This document shows, piece by piece, positions 46,861-59,198 of a stretch of DNA of 64,000 nucleotides. The position numbers and the translations under genes were made by a program. The first letter of the stretch is position 1. Every line of letters starts with the position of its first letter. The notes under the pieces were generated by a model, which did no database searches, was not told the DNA's origin, and worked only from the letters and a program-made list of their open reading frames with translations. This stretch comes from Glomus cerebriforme (taxonomy: Eukaryota > Glomeromycota > Glomeromycetes > Glomerales > Glomeraceae): positions 54,824-118,823 of the forward strand of contig QKYT01000264.1 in assembly GCA_003550305.1 (NCBI GenBank), in the 5' to 3' direction.

Positions 46861-47597
46861 TGTCGGATTAACCAAATAAGTATTGTATGGTGCTGTAATC
46901 ACTATTGAGTATGGTTTTTATAGTATACTATACTTAGCTGTATAAACAATCGAAATGAGTATTATATACTTATTAATTTAAAATTTATACTCAACTGCCA
47001 CATAAAGAAGATTAAGAATAGCAACCATTTATTATTATTATAAATTTAAAGTTTGTATATAGTGTTGAAATAGAAAATAAGAAAAATTTTAATTTTTAAA
47101 ACGAAATATTATACTGTATTTGAAATACTTTTATTTAATACTATTGTTAATTAACCAATTTTAATTGTCACGATTATATAATTCCATTTCACGAAATTTA
47201 GCTTCACATTCCCTTAATGCAATTTCTCGTTCTTTTAATGTATATCTTTTACTTATTTTTCGCGTAAAACAAGTAAAGATAATATTCTTTGTAAAATAAC
47301 TAACAAGTAAAAATCGTTCTGTTTATGTGAAAATNATATGTTTTTTCGTGTAAAATAAGCAGAAATAATATTTTTTCCGTATGAAATATTTATAAGTGAA
47401 GATATATTAAGAAGCGTGAAGATAATATTTCAGCCATGGCAGTGTGGGACAATAAGACTTTTGTCTTGATTGTATACTGGCGCAGAAGAGTATTATAAAT
47501 TATATAATAATTATTTACTACAGTAGTAGCTTTACAAATCATACAGCGGAGTATATTATTTCACATGACATACAATACTTATTTGGTTAACCCGACA
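46861..47597. mobile_element. 737-bp DNA transposon derivative with 29-bp terminal inverted repeats
   Basis: The terminal repeats (46861-46889 and 47569-47597) agree at 28 of 29 positions and start TGTCGGRTTAACCAAATAAG. The interior carries a minus-strand coding remnant (47161-47260) and a diverged internal direct repeat (TTTTTCGCGTAAAACAAG near 47258 and TTTTTTCGTGTAAAATAAG near 47341, followed in both by a ATAATATT word). This is an internally deleted, non-autonomous derivative of a larger element. An undetermined base lies at 47335. The superfamily is not assigned; a target-site duplication could not be identified with confidence. Confidence 0.75.
47161..47260 (-). pseudogene. C-terminal coiled-coil fragment inside the 737-bp element
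   Basis: The minus strand reads TRKISKRYTLKEREIALREC, then EAKFREMELYNRDN and a stop at 47161-47163. The regular Glu/Arg heptads indicate a coiled coil. Such tails occur on DNA-binding accessory proteins of DNA transposons, which suits its place between terminal inverted repeats. It is a fragment only: no start and no DNA-binding domain remain. Confidence 0.5.
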
Positions 47598-48872
47598 CTG
47601 TATTACTCATGTATGTTCCATACTCTTATTATTTATTATTTATCACATTGCATCACATGATCTATATTTCGTTTCTAATTATCACATCTATCACATATCA
47701 ATGTTTATATGATTTTGCATAATTCTGGCTAAGTTTAAATTTTGAAAATATTAAATCCATAGTAATTTTTGGCCAGGAAATTTTTTTTTAAAAAAATCAT
47801 TTTTTCACACTTTAAATTTTTCATGCTTATATCTAGATGTAAAAAATCGATTTATCTATTAATTTTTATGCTTAACTTTTTTGACATTGTATTTTAATAA
47901 TAATAAAAAGCATATTTATTTGTAATTTATGTTTGAAATATTTGACATGTATATAAAATAAAAAATTAAATTAAATGATGTTTTATATGTTTATTTATGT
48001 GTAAAAATTATTTTAAACACGTATAAACATCATTAAAAAAAATACCCACAATTCTGTGAATATTTAACATATTTTGATAAAAATTAATATCTGAATACTT
48101 CTATATCTGTTTAATAACTTTGCTTAGACTTTAAAAGAAAATTTACTTTAACCAAAATACTAAAGTTACGCTAATATTAATAAAATAATGACAATAGTTT
48201 TAAAATAAATTTCACACCTAAATAATTATTTAAGCCTAAATTTTTTATTCAGTCAGTTTTTATTAATATCTTTTTTTTTAAAAAAAAAAGAGAAAGATCG
48301 CGAAATTATTGTTATAACACGTGAACAGATTAATAAAGGGCTGATGCGCCACAAAATCACGTGAGGTGAAAGATACTAGTGTGAGCTCATTTATTGACTC
48401 ATTTATATTTTCTTTCTATATACTCGTTAGAATAATATTTATTGTTTGGTACTTAAATATACTATTTATATTTATAATAAATTATCTAATGTGAAATTAA
48501 TAATTATTATATTTTAGTTTTAAATAACAAATTTAAACAACAATCAATTTCACACATTAACGTTTTTTAAACTCTATTAGCATTATTAAGAATTTGTTGT
48601 CAATGTAAATTTCTATCAAGTGTAAGTTAAATATATGTTCATTCTAATATAAGTTAAATATATTAATCACTTAATCTCTATCAAATAAAAATTCTAATCA
48701 AATATTAGTTCTATCAATTATAGGTTCTATCAATTAAATATATTTGTGATAAAAAGTAAAAAAAAAATATCAATCATTAGTGTTTGTAATTTGGATTTAC
48801 TCATTTTGTATATTTCCGTGAATTCAACGAGTGAATTTTGCAAAATTAATTAATGATGAATTTACTGTATAT
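47598..48872. other. Intergenic, nothing recognised
   Basis: AT-rich spacer. A loose repetition of ATTCTAATATAAGTTAAATA and TTCTATCAATTATAGG words at 48600-48740 is visible. No gene. Confidence 0.45.
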
Positions 48873-49133
48873 TTAGGGAAATAACGAAGAAGGTGTAAAC
48901 CCAGCGGGTAAAATTAAAGACTCAAAATCGTTGTTATCATTAAAGTTTGTTCCATTAAAGAAATTATTTTCAAGAGGATTATTTGTAATTTGTCTTATAT
49001 TTATTCTAGAGATCAGGTCAATGGTATGAGCATTGCTTTTCAATCGATTTCTTGAAACGCGAGATTGTACCGTATTATACGCATTATTCGCAATAAATCG
49101 TGGTGAATTTCGTGTTCTTCGTTGTGATGGCAT
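48873..49133 (-). CDS. Small basic protein, family member D
   Basis: Codes for 86 residues from the ATG at 49133 (MPSQRRTRNSPRFIANNAYN). I prefer this to the upstream in-frame ATG at 49220 because it aligns with the starts of members B and C. The core reads TIDLISRINIRQITNNPLEN then NFFNGTNF, and the tail NDNNDFESLILPAGFTPSS matches member C. A TATATAAG element lies about 125 bases upstream of the start. It faces away from the second DDX60-like gene (ATG at 50648), about 1.5 kb apart, so the two could share an upstream region. No secretion signal is seen with this start. Function unknown. Confidence 0.68.
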   Translation of the reverse strand: MPSQRRTRNSPRFIANNAYNTVQSRVSRNRLKSNAHTIDLISRINIRQITNNPLENNFFNGTNFNDNNDFESLILPAGFTPSSLFP

Positions 49134-50647
49134 TTGGAATATTGAAATGAATGTTATTTTTAAGTAAAAGATCGATGAAAAAATTTTACTTAGATTGTAA
49201 ATAACCAAATTTTTTAACATACTACTATATCATTAGATTCCGAAAATTTCAACTTATATAAGAAAATTTATAATTCGACTAAACCTTATAAGGTAAACTT
49301 TATTATTTATTATATTATGAATGAAATCCTTAAACAATATAAAAATTTATATTAATTGAATATGTTTTGTACCAATCGCGATGCTACGCGTTCATATCTA
49401 ACTTTTTACAATAGTTCGTACTACTAATAAGATACAAAGATTCACATAACAAAGGATTGCTTTAACTACAAATCAAATATAACCGAATAAAACTAACAAA
49501 AAATAGTAAAGAAAGAACAATTTAGAATTAACTTTTTTGGCTATGCAAAGCCAATAGTAGGGAAATCCATTTTCATATAATAAATAATATTTGATATTCA
49601 ATATTTATTAAACTACAAATTAAATTCATTCTCCAAATTATAACTATAGTAAAATAGTCAGAATTTAATCTACGATTCACATACAGTATTAACTAAATGA
49701 ATATAATCCTTTTGTTTTACAAGTTTATATATTATCTTGAATGCTAAAAAAAGCTATACTAATATGCCGACTCCTTTAACAAACTCAAATTCTGTAATTT
49801 GATTTGACATACAATTAAAAATGTAACAAACAATCGTATAATATTTAGGGGTAATTTAAGAAATTTTTTGAATTAACTATAAAAAAAATTTTCAGTTTTT
49901 TGTATCACATAAGTGACATAACCCATAGTACAAATGCAAAAGGACTATGGAAAGATCGCATATTACACGTCAAAAATATACATAGTACAAATAGTACAAA
50001 CGTACAAAACACAAATTTTATATATATAGATATGTTAATTACGACTAACTTTTTTTTTTTATTTTTTTTATGCTTAAATTGTTTTTGTCGATCATCTATA
50101 GAATATTCTCCAAAATTCCAGCCATAAATCATCAACCTTTTTTCGTGCTATAATAACATTTACAAAAAAGGATTTTCGGAGTTTCGTTTCCGGTACGATT
50201 TTTTGACGCCTTTTTTTATATGATTGTTAAATAAGAAGGAAATCGGTTTCCGGTTTTCTGGGTGTTACGAACGTTGTTCAAACATCTCTTTTCACAGAAC
50301 ATATTTTTTTCTTATATAAAACTTAACTGTTAAACACCGAATTCGATTTCTTTGCTTTGAATGCTACCATGCTGCGACTGATCATCGGTTGATAGAGCGT
50401 CATTGACAACTATAAAAGGAAATCATAAAATGAAGTCATAAAAGGAAACCGCTAAAAGAAACAATTGAAAGAATTCATAAATGGCGAAAAAAACAAAAGA
50501 AAACCGGTCATTGTTAATCAATGTAGAAAGGTTCATATTCTGTTTTCTATATAAACTCGAATTATTTTATTTTTTATTTTTTTTTTCGGCGTTTCTTTTT
50601 ATAATAATTGTGAAAAAAAAAATTAATTAAAGAAAAAATCACTAACA
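49134..50647. other. Region between member D and DDX60-like gene 2
   Basis: No gene is accepted; overlapping frames of about 75 codons on both strands at 49900-50135 are probably chance. TATATAAA at 50548-50555 lies about 95 bases before the helicase ATG and is a good TATA-box candidate. Loose repeats of CATAAAAGGAAA and AATTGAAAGAATTCATAAA type occur at 50400-50490. Confidence 0.5.
50548..50555 (+). promoter_or_regulatory. Possible TATA box of DDX60-like gene 2
   Basis: TCTATATAAACTC sits about 95 bases upstream of the ATG. The match is good and the placement plausible. In AT-rich DNA such matches also arise by chance. Confidence 0.35.
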
Positions 50648-53600
50648 ATGAATAAAGAAGATAATAAAAACGAAAGTTGGTTAAATGAATGGTACAGAAA
50701 GTGTCCTAATAAATACATTGATCTTGTCGGAGATTTTGGAGGTAAATATATAATTCTAATTTTATTTCTTGTAATTTAAACTTATTAATATTTTATTGTT
50801 TCATTATTATAGGTAGCGAATTGTTCGTAATGGATGGTGATAGTTTGCTTTTTAAATTTCTTTATGATCCTGAAACAGATTTTCTTGATTTTGGTCAACC
50901 TATTAGTGGAGGTCCATTTTTAGCTCTAACTTTTTTGTTCGAAAATTTTTTAAAAAAACTTGAAGAACGTAAATGCGTTTTTCATGTCGTATTTTTTGAT
51001 GTTCATAAATCTTTATGGAATAATCGACCAAAATTACGAATTGCTAGAGAAGTTATCGTTGATCACTTAAAATCTAATACAGCTATTCAAGTCTTTGAAT
51101 TTAAGAATTGGTGGACTAATGAATGGAGAGAATATCTAGATGAAAGACAACCTTTATTTATTTTAACTGGTGATGGTTCAACAGAACATTTAGAAATTAA
51201 AGAAATCGATAATAATAATGAAGAAAAAGGCGTTAGATCAATTTCTGGAATTGCAACAGGAAACTCATTAAGAATGACCATCGTATTACGAGCATTTATG
51301 TTCTTTTCACTTCACAATATGGATATACCTATCGCACTTTTACCTGGAATGGAGTTTAGAGATTCACGTGCATACGCTTTTGTAGTTGAAAGGGGTGGTA
51401 ATTCTAATATCGAAGCTCAAGAAAAATTAGAAGATATTAAACTTTTAACTATAAAAGCATTTGAAGTATACGACGAAGAATCAAATTGGCTTAAAAGTTC
51501 TGTTGAAGATTTCAAATTATCATCATCAAGCGAGAATTTTCTAAATTCTCAAGAATGTTTGAATGTATGGTCAAATGGTGGGAAAAGGATTGCTCTTATT
51601 ATATTATCCTTGACAGGAGTCTTGTGCAATAATGATAAACCGGATTTTAAATACTTAGCAAAGTTATTTTTATTTCACGTTATTCTTTTGGAACATTTCC
51701 CTTTAAAATTAAGGAGTGCGCCACCATTAAGTAATGATTTTGATGGAAGTACAATTGAATTATTCCTGCAAAATTTTTATGCATATTGTGCTAAAGTTTA
51801 TGTTGACGGCATTCTTCCGAACAACTTTCAAGAATTAAATAGTAATCTTTACGATCTAATAGATACACGTCTTTTTGCATCCTTAATCCAATGTCGACAT
51901 GAAGGAGTATTAAATTTTAATGTCCATCTTAATGAAATCAAACAACAATTTGATGCGTGTTGGAAACTTTTAAACCAATTTTGTAAATGTAATGGACTTA
52001 TTTCTTTAAATATTGATAATGATGAAATTTTTAGAGAAAAATTTCAAATTAATATTGATTCACAATCATCATCAGTTCATAACAAAGCAGCAAAACTTCT
52101 TCCATTCAAACATGAGTTTTTTGAAGAATATTTTGGAGATTTGAATTTGAAAATTCCTGAAGATTCAAACATAAAGATTGACGAAGGTAATTATGGATTA
52201 ATTGGAAATGTTTATTATGATGATAATACACATTGGCATTCTACAAAACCGATCAAGTATTCAGATAAACTAGATATAGTCCATAACAATAAACATAAAA
52301 CCTCTTGGGAATTAAGAGGATATCAGAAACATGTGGGATACCTAGAAAGATATGCGGCTTCATTAAACGGCACACAAGGATATTCTGCACAGAGCATAAT
52401 TGTTGAAAAATCAAAAGCAAAGTCACCGGCTAAGAAAACATCTAATTGCGCAGCATTAAAAACAAGAAAGAAAATTGAACAAGAAAAGCAACGAAAATCC
52501 TTAGATGCTTCTGAACAATATCTTAATAATGTATTGAAAGAAATTTCAAAGAATAATATAAAAGATTCGATTAATTCTTTGGATATCAAACTTGATGAAA
52601 AAAAAGACAAAATCAAACATCCATTTACTAAATTTAGAGGACAATTTAAAAAACTGGAACTCTTGGTGGAACTTTGGGCCGAACATTCCAAACAATGTAA
52701 AACATCTAGCATGAGAAGTGACTGGATAATTCCTAAAGACATATTGCATCAAGTATTTTATATTGTGCATAATTTTTCAAAATATTTGGATGATGAGAGG
52801 AAGAGAAACTTAATTGAAGTTTTAAATCGACTTAATTTTATCAATTGTAAAAACCGTATAGAGAATATTAATACAGTTTCAAATGAAAACCTTCCATCGT
52901 TTAATTTTAATTTACCAAAAAATTCAATTGATTTATCTGTTGGAATATCTGACGCAAGGTTTCAAATGTTATATGCGGGTCATTTAATGGACCGAAATAC
53001 AAATTCTGTAGATGATCGAAGAGTCCAATTTAAACCAGGTAAATATTTTAATTCTTTTTTGAAACAAATGTAACTTTTTGATTTGAAATTATTTTTTGTT
53101 TTTTTTTTTATTAAAAAAAAATGTAATGTTCCATTTAGATGAATGGCAAGCTAAAGTATTAGATGTAATTGATAAAGATGAATCTGCATTGATTTGCTGC
53201 CCAACTTCTTCGGGGAAAACTTTCATTTCATTCTATGCGATGGAAAAAGTTCTTCGAGAAAGTGATGATGGAATTTTGGTATATGTTGCTCCTACCAAAG
53301 CGTTGGTTAATCAAGTAACAGCTGAAATTTATGGTCGTTTTCAAAAAAAATATAAACACGGTAATAAGACAACTTGGGGTATATATACTCGAGAATATCG
53401 TGAAAATCACGATAAATGTCAAATTCTTGTAACAGTCCCGCAAATACTTGAAATATTGGTTTTATCTCCGCAACGTGTATCGTGGGCTAGAAATATAAAA
53501 AGGATCATTTTTGATGAGGTAATTTAATTAAAGCATTATTCGTAACGGGTTTTTTTTTATTTTGCTAAAATTAACTAATTCATTTATCTCAAAAGGTTCA

Positions 53601-56202
53601 TATGATTGGATTAGATGGAGAAGAACATTATGATCGTTTATTATTATTGAGCAAATCCTCGCCAATTTTGGCTCTTTCAGCCACCATAGGGAATCCAGAA
53701 ACGTTTCATCAATGGATGGCTAAATCTAAAGAGGTTCATGGACGTCCAATGAGACTTATTAAAACAACAAAAAGATTTTCAGATTTACAACAATACGTTT
53801 ATTTGCCAAAGTTTCCATTCGATTCACTCCTTAAAACAACAGTAAATCCAAGAGAAGAACAACGACAAAGCAATAGTATAGTTCCTATTAATCCAATATT
53901 TTCTCTGTCAACGATCATTTTAAAAGAACATGGATTGCCTAGTGATATGAAACTTGTTCCATCTCAATGTGTTCAACTTTGGGACGTAATGAAAAGACAT
54001 GTGGGTGATAATCCACCAAATGGATTTGATAATTTAGATCCTGATGTTTATTTTAGAGATATTGGTTATATTGTCAAAGATGATGCTGACAGATATGAAC
54101 AAGAACTCAAGCAAGCTTTTACAAATTATGCAAGAGATAAATCTTTAAATGGGATAATAAAATCGACTATTGAAGAATTAGGAACTGATATTAAAAATGG
54201 ATTTAAAGGATTAGAATCAACAGCTAATGGATTAGATATTTATGGAGACGAATTTCTTAAAGAGGGCATTGTACCATTGTTATGTGAACTTTCAGCACAA
54301 GATAAACTTCCTGCCATTTTGTTTCATTTTAATAGAGAAAGATGTGTTGAACTTGCACTTCATGTTTTGGAGCAATTAGAGTTAGCAGAGAACAAGAAAA
54401 GAGCTGATGATCCGGAATATCAAGCCAAGAAGAAAGAAGCAATATCTCAGGAAAAGGCTCGTGAGAAAGAATTAAAAAGAAAACGAGATTCAAAGACTAA
54501 AGACGACATTTTCCAAAGTGAGTTCCACTCAGAATTAGAAGGATCAATTCCGAAAATTTTTGACTGGGAAGCACATGATCCTGATTTCACTTTTGTAAAT
54601 CCAAAGAATCAGGTTACTTCGGAAGATTTTAAAGAAATAACAGAACCAGCACGTCAAAAAATGGGAAGCAATTCCAAGTTATTAATAGCATTAGAAAGAG
54701 GTATTGGGGTACATCATTCTGGACTTCCTAAAAAATATTTAAGCGCAGTTGAAATTCTTTTCAGGCGACGTCATTTACGAGTTATTATTGCAACTGGCTC
54801 TTTAGCTCTTGGTATAAATATGCCATGCAAAACAGTAGTATTCGTTGGAGATTCAATTTTCCTCACTGCTTTACAATACAGACAAATGTCTGGAAGATCA
54901 GGAAGAAGAGGCTTTGACCCTATTGGTCATGTAATATTTTTTGGCATACCTCTTACAAAGATAAAAAGACTTCTCATGTCAGAATTACCAAGTCTTTCAG
55001 GTCATTTTCCTTTGACAACAACACTTGTTTTACGTTCTTTCAATCTTCTTAATCAATGTAAAGCTAAAAATGCCATTGATTATAATTATGCCAAAAATGC
55101 TATTAAAGGATTATTCGGTGAATCTTTTTTTTGTCTTGATAAAGAATATTTATCTGAACAAATTAAACATCACTTAAGATTTTCTATAGAATACTTGATG
55201 CGCGAAAATCTTATAGATCAAAAAGGAAACTTAATCAATTTATCTGCAATGGTCTCACATTTGTATTATGCGGAACCGAGCAATTTCGCATTTTCTGTTT
55301 TGTTTAAGCATGGAGTATTTCATAGAATTTGTTCAAAATTAAAGACCAACTTACATGAAGAAGTAATGAACGAATTAATTTTAATTCTTTCTTATCTATT
55401 TAATAGAGTTAGATTACGTAAGATTTCCAAAGAATTGTGTGAAAAAAATCTATGCGAAGATAAAAAATATCCTTCTAAAATAATCCTACCTCCTTTACCG
55501 AAAGATGTTAATGAAATTTTAACAAATCATAATGAACGTGTATTGAATATATATACCGACTACGTCATAACTTTCGCAAATAATAATTATTCTAAGTTGG
55601 GATCTGATAATATCTTACCTTTATCAGCAATCACAATCCCTCCTAAGCCTATAGATCAGGATTTGTTACATGAAGACCCCATAATTTCCAAACTTGAATC
55701 TATCGCGACTTCATTTGTTGCTCGATCTCCTTTTATCGCTATGTGTAGTTCGTTAGGCGATACTTTTGTCAATTTAGAAGATTTAACAAGTCACATTCAT
55801 AGCGGAATATTTTTGGATTTTCATAGCATACCTTTTATTAAAATAGATGAAAATATTAATGCATATATATTGGATTTTTTCACTCATGGTCAAGAAAAAG
55901 CTCTTGTTGAAGCAAATGGATTAAAGCGTGGTGAAGTTTGGCAAGTATGTATTATTAATTTTTTTTAAAAATAATTCCGTAATATTATAAACATTGAATA
56001 ACATTCTTCTTTTTTTTTTTAGGATTTAAGAGATTTTCGATTGATTCTTTTGTCAGTAGTTAGTTCTCTAAAAATTAGAGTTGAAGAATTAAGCAAAAAT
56101 TCAGAATTAGAAAAGCATTTAATAGATGAAGAACTGCTTGTTTATAAAGGATTTGAAATGGTCCTAGAACGTTTTAATGAAAAGTATAAACGGAGAAATT
56201 AA
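50648..56202 (+). CDS. DDX60: DDX60-like DExH-box RNA helicase, copy 2
   Basis: Five exons (50648-50741, 50813-53038, 53139-53518, 53596-55944, 56023-56202) splice to 1742 aa. Exon 1 (94 bases) and exon 3 (380 bases) have the same lengths as in copy 1 and all intron phases match. Exon 2 is 60 bases longer, partly through an acidic segment LEIKEIDNNNEEKG near the end of the N-terminal domain. All helicase motifs are intact: Walker A PTSSGKT (795-801), DEVH (899-902), SAT (928-930), ATGSLALGIN (about 1299) and QMSGRSGRRG (about 1330). The N-terminal FVMDGDSLL matches the PIN-like start of copy 1. The helicase core is nearly identical between copies, while the N-terminal domain, inter-lobe linker and C-terminus differ more. 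This is a recent duplicate about 18.5 kb from copy 1. Predicted to be an RNA helicase; no fungal role is known to me. Confidence 0.9.
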
Positions 56203-57722
56203 TTGAAAAAGGGAAAATTTGGAAAAGAAAAAAAAATAATATACAGTATTAGAGGGTAAAAATTTTAAAAATTTTGACATCAAATTATTTGAAATTGAAG
56301 GAACTTTTTTATAAAGGTTTTTTTTTTTTAGAAATGTATTATCAAAAAATAAATATAATTTTATTCTTACGATTAAATAATGAATGTCAATATTATCATC
56401 ACTAAGTAATTCTTTCATAATATTCCTACCACTTTCCCATTTTGATAACTATTAATAATCATATTTAGGAGCAAGATATGCCGAAAAGGAGTTTATTTCG
56501 ATTGTTATTTCCGTATATATATACTTGCTCCTCATTCTAAAAATTGGAAACGATTGTGTATTTATGATGGTCCAATGATCCGGATTCGCTCATGAACCGG
56601 CCTATATAGGTTAACAAAGTCCAATACTGTATTAAAAATAGATGGTTATCCTTAGAATTATGGACGAAAAAATTGAAATTAAAATAAGATTGAATACTTA
56701 CACGAACAAATTTATTTTATTAAATAAAGCTCAATATAAAATTTTGATTATTTCTTTAACCAACCAATAAAATAATAATATTGGAGTAGGAATAACGATA
56801 ATATCCAATAATATCCCAAAATGTCTCGTTCTTATTTAGGATGGGTTGAAAAAAAAATACGATTAACAAATCGAAGTTATTTTTGGATATTTTTTCTCAT
56901 TCAATAGTGTCCTTATTATTATAGTCCGGTATTTGTAAGACACACTAAACCTGTTTAATTGTTACTTTAACGTGTCAATTTTGGATGATGCAAACTCCCT
57001 TTCTTGTTTTATTAATATATTTCCTAGTCATAAACAGATTTTTTCGGTATTTATTACGAAAAAAAGGTTAAATTACCGTGTTCAGTAGCTTATGCTTTAT
57101 CAAGACATTTGTTTTAAAGTGAATGGTATACGAAAAATACTAGCTGGTTTCAGTGTTTCAACTTGCTAATATTCTATTCTGACTATACTATGAAACGCCA
57201 TTCTGATCAAAGATCTTGGATCCTTATATTTATTTTTTATGATCGTATACATAATAATCATAGTAATTATTTTATACATGGAGTACAATTCTGATTGGGA
57301 ATTTTATATATTTTTCACATTTTCAACATAATAATAATATTTTCGTGTAGGGAAACGGTAAATATATTAAGACAAATCATTTTACCCATTACACTTATAA
57401 TTCTTAGATGAAAATGTATCCTTTTACTGTTGTCAGCTATCTAAAACCTTGCGCTGCTCGTATACAATATAATATTTACACTTTATAAAACAAAGAAACA
57501 ATTTACAATATAAAGTGCTTCATTTTAAATTCAATTTCCTTTTTATATATGGAAACCTTTATTATAACAACAATTGTAAAAAACCATGACTTTGAAATCA
57601 TAAAATTCACATTCATCACCCCATCCAAATATATATATCTCTCTCATCCATGTAAAACTATTTTTCTAACATTTTATAACCAAATCTGAACTAAATTTGA
57701 TTATACAATTCTATAGAATACA
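56203..57722. other. Intergenic, small foldback only
   Basis: AGGAGCAAG at about 56467 and CTTGCTCCT at about 56526 form a 9-base inverted repeat bounding roughly 66 bases. Otherwise this is AT-rich spacer with no supported gene. Confidence 0.45.
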
Positions 57723-59198
57723 TTAATAATATGAACAATAAGGAAATTTTGTTTTACTGAATTTTTGATCCAGAGAAGATCGACAATATGCTGAATATCT
57801 TGCATCAATTGACAAAACTAAAACATAAACAAGTTTAGGGCAAGAATAAAGTATAGGTGTTAATTCAATTGTTTCAGGCATTACTAAATAAGTCAACGAA
57901 TGTAAGCAAAGTGGAATTTGTTTTGTTAATTGGATATTTTGATCGAACCCATAATCTAATACTAATTTAGTTAAAGTAACGGAAGAAGAACGAAATAATT
58001 GAACTAAAAATTCTTGGGGAATATCTAATTGAGATTCTCGAATGTTTGAATTGGTGATTGTAATTATTGCTGGTTTAAATTCAAACGTTTCCAATCTTGT
58101 TAAATTAACTGCCCAATAATGTAAACTAGACTTTTTGGCCTTTATGAAACTACAGTTAATTAACTTTAACTCCCTAAGATTTTCGAGTAAACTTAAAGAA
58201 TTTAACGCATTCGGATCCATATTTGCAAAACAAAAATTTCTAAATTCCAAGACTTGCAAATCAACTTTTCGATTAGGTGATGGCTTTAATGATTTAAATA
58301 TACTCTTTTCAATATTTTCGATATTCGGTAATGTAGGAAAATCCAATCTTTTTAAACTCTTTGATAATACTATACGTCGTAAATTTTCTTGTTTAGATAT
58401 TAAGTAAGACAAATAATTTGCCGTTTCAACAGTGTTAATGTCGTCATTATAAAGTGACTTTAAAGTAGAAGTATTGTTAGAAAGAATTGAATAAATTTGT
58501 TTTATTGTTTTGATAGGTTTGACGTTGGAGTAATTAGAATAATAAAATTCTTCTAAATCACTTATTTTGTTTTCTCCATTATTAGATTTAGTTAAAGAAT
58601 CCATAAGATCATCAAATAATTCATTACTTTTTATAAAATATGGAAATTCAAGTATCCTAAGTCTATCACAATTTTTAAACAAGAATTTTACAAACCGATT
58701 CATGATTTTAATCGCCGCTTCTGTTGATATTCTTTCGGGATGATGTTCGGACAACCATGTTTCTTTATAATATATACACACTTCTTGCGGTTCAAACATC
58801 AACTTATCAACGATTAAACCACGAATAAAAGAAATATGATTAAATGTTGGAGAGGGTAACGTTGTTTGTACGTGGTACGCATTGACTCCTTTCATTTCAT
58901 ATTGAAACATACAATTTAATAATGTACGAATTAATTTGTAGTAATTATAACACTTATAAGAAAAAGGGAAAAGTGGGTCATTTAAATTATAAGATAAACG
59001 ACGAAAATGATGAAATGGATAAGAATATAAAATTGGAGTTGACATTCTACACCAGTGTTTTGATACTAGTGTACAAGAGTATAAATTGGTTAAATCATAG
59101 TTTTTAGTCTTACATTCTTTACTTGATAATTCTTCTTCTTCTTCGAGAAGGTATGAAAATATCTTTTCTAAACAGTCTGAAAGTAAATATGATGCCAT
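57723..59198 (-). CDS. F-box protein with leucine-rich C-terminal region
   Basis: A single uninterrupted frame of 491 codons. The N-terminus (about 3-65) is an F-box: YLLSDCLEKIFSYL, an acidic insert EEEEEL, DLTNLYSCTLVSKHWCRMST and PILYSYP. F-box proteins link substrates to SKP1-cullin ubiquitin ligases. The remainder shows diverged leucine-rich-repeat-like patterns (NLRRIVLSKSLKRLDFPTLP; LLENLRELKLINCSF; LTKLVLDYGF; LVYVLVLSI), probably the substrate-binding part. The length of roughly 490 residues fits the large Rhizophagus F-box families. The start is supported by alignment to the F-box beginning and by a purine-rich GGAGGAGGAG-A-run leader directly upstream. There is no sign of disruption. 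The substrate is unknown. Confidence 0.82.
   Translation of the reverse strand: MASYLLSDCLEKIFSYLLEEEEELSSKECKTKNYDLTNLYSCTLVSKHWCRMSTPILYSYPFHHFRRLSYNLNDPLFPFSYKCYNYYKLIRTLLNCMFQYEMKGVNAYHVQTTLPSPTFNHISFIRGLIVDKLMFEPQEVCIYYKETWLSEHHPERISTEAAIKIMNRFVKFLFKNCDRLRILEFPYFIKSNELFDDLMDSLTKSNNGENKISDLEEFYYSNYSNVKPIKTIKQIYSILSNNTSTLKSLYNDDINTVETANYLSYLISKQENLRRIVLSKSLKRLDFPTLPNIENIEKSIFKSLKPSPNRKVDLQVLEFRNFCFANMDPNALNSLSLLENLRELKLINCSFIKAKKSSLHYWAVNLTRLETFEFKPAIITITNSNIRESQLDIPQEFLVQLFRSSSVTLTKLVLDYGFDQNIQLTKQIPLCLHSLTYLVMPETIELTPILYSCPKLVYVLVLSIDARYSAYCRSSLDQKFSKTKFPYCSYY

Noticed and set aside
49900..50135. Overlapping 75-codon frames on both strands
   Set aside because: Neither shows conserved features; overlapping frames on both strands suggest composition effects.
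52323..52742. 139-codon antisense frame inside helicase copy 2
   Set aside because: Shadow of the coding strand, which is certain from its paralogue and motifs.
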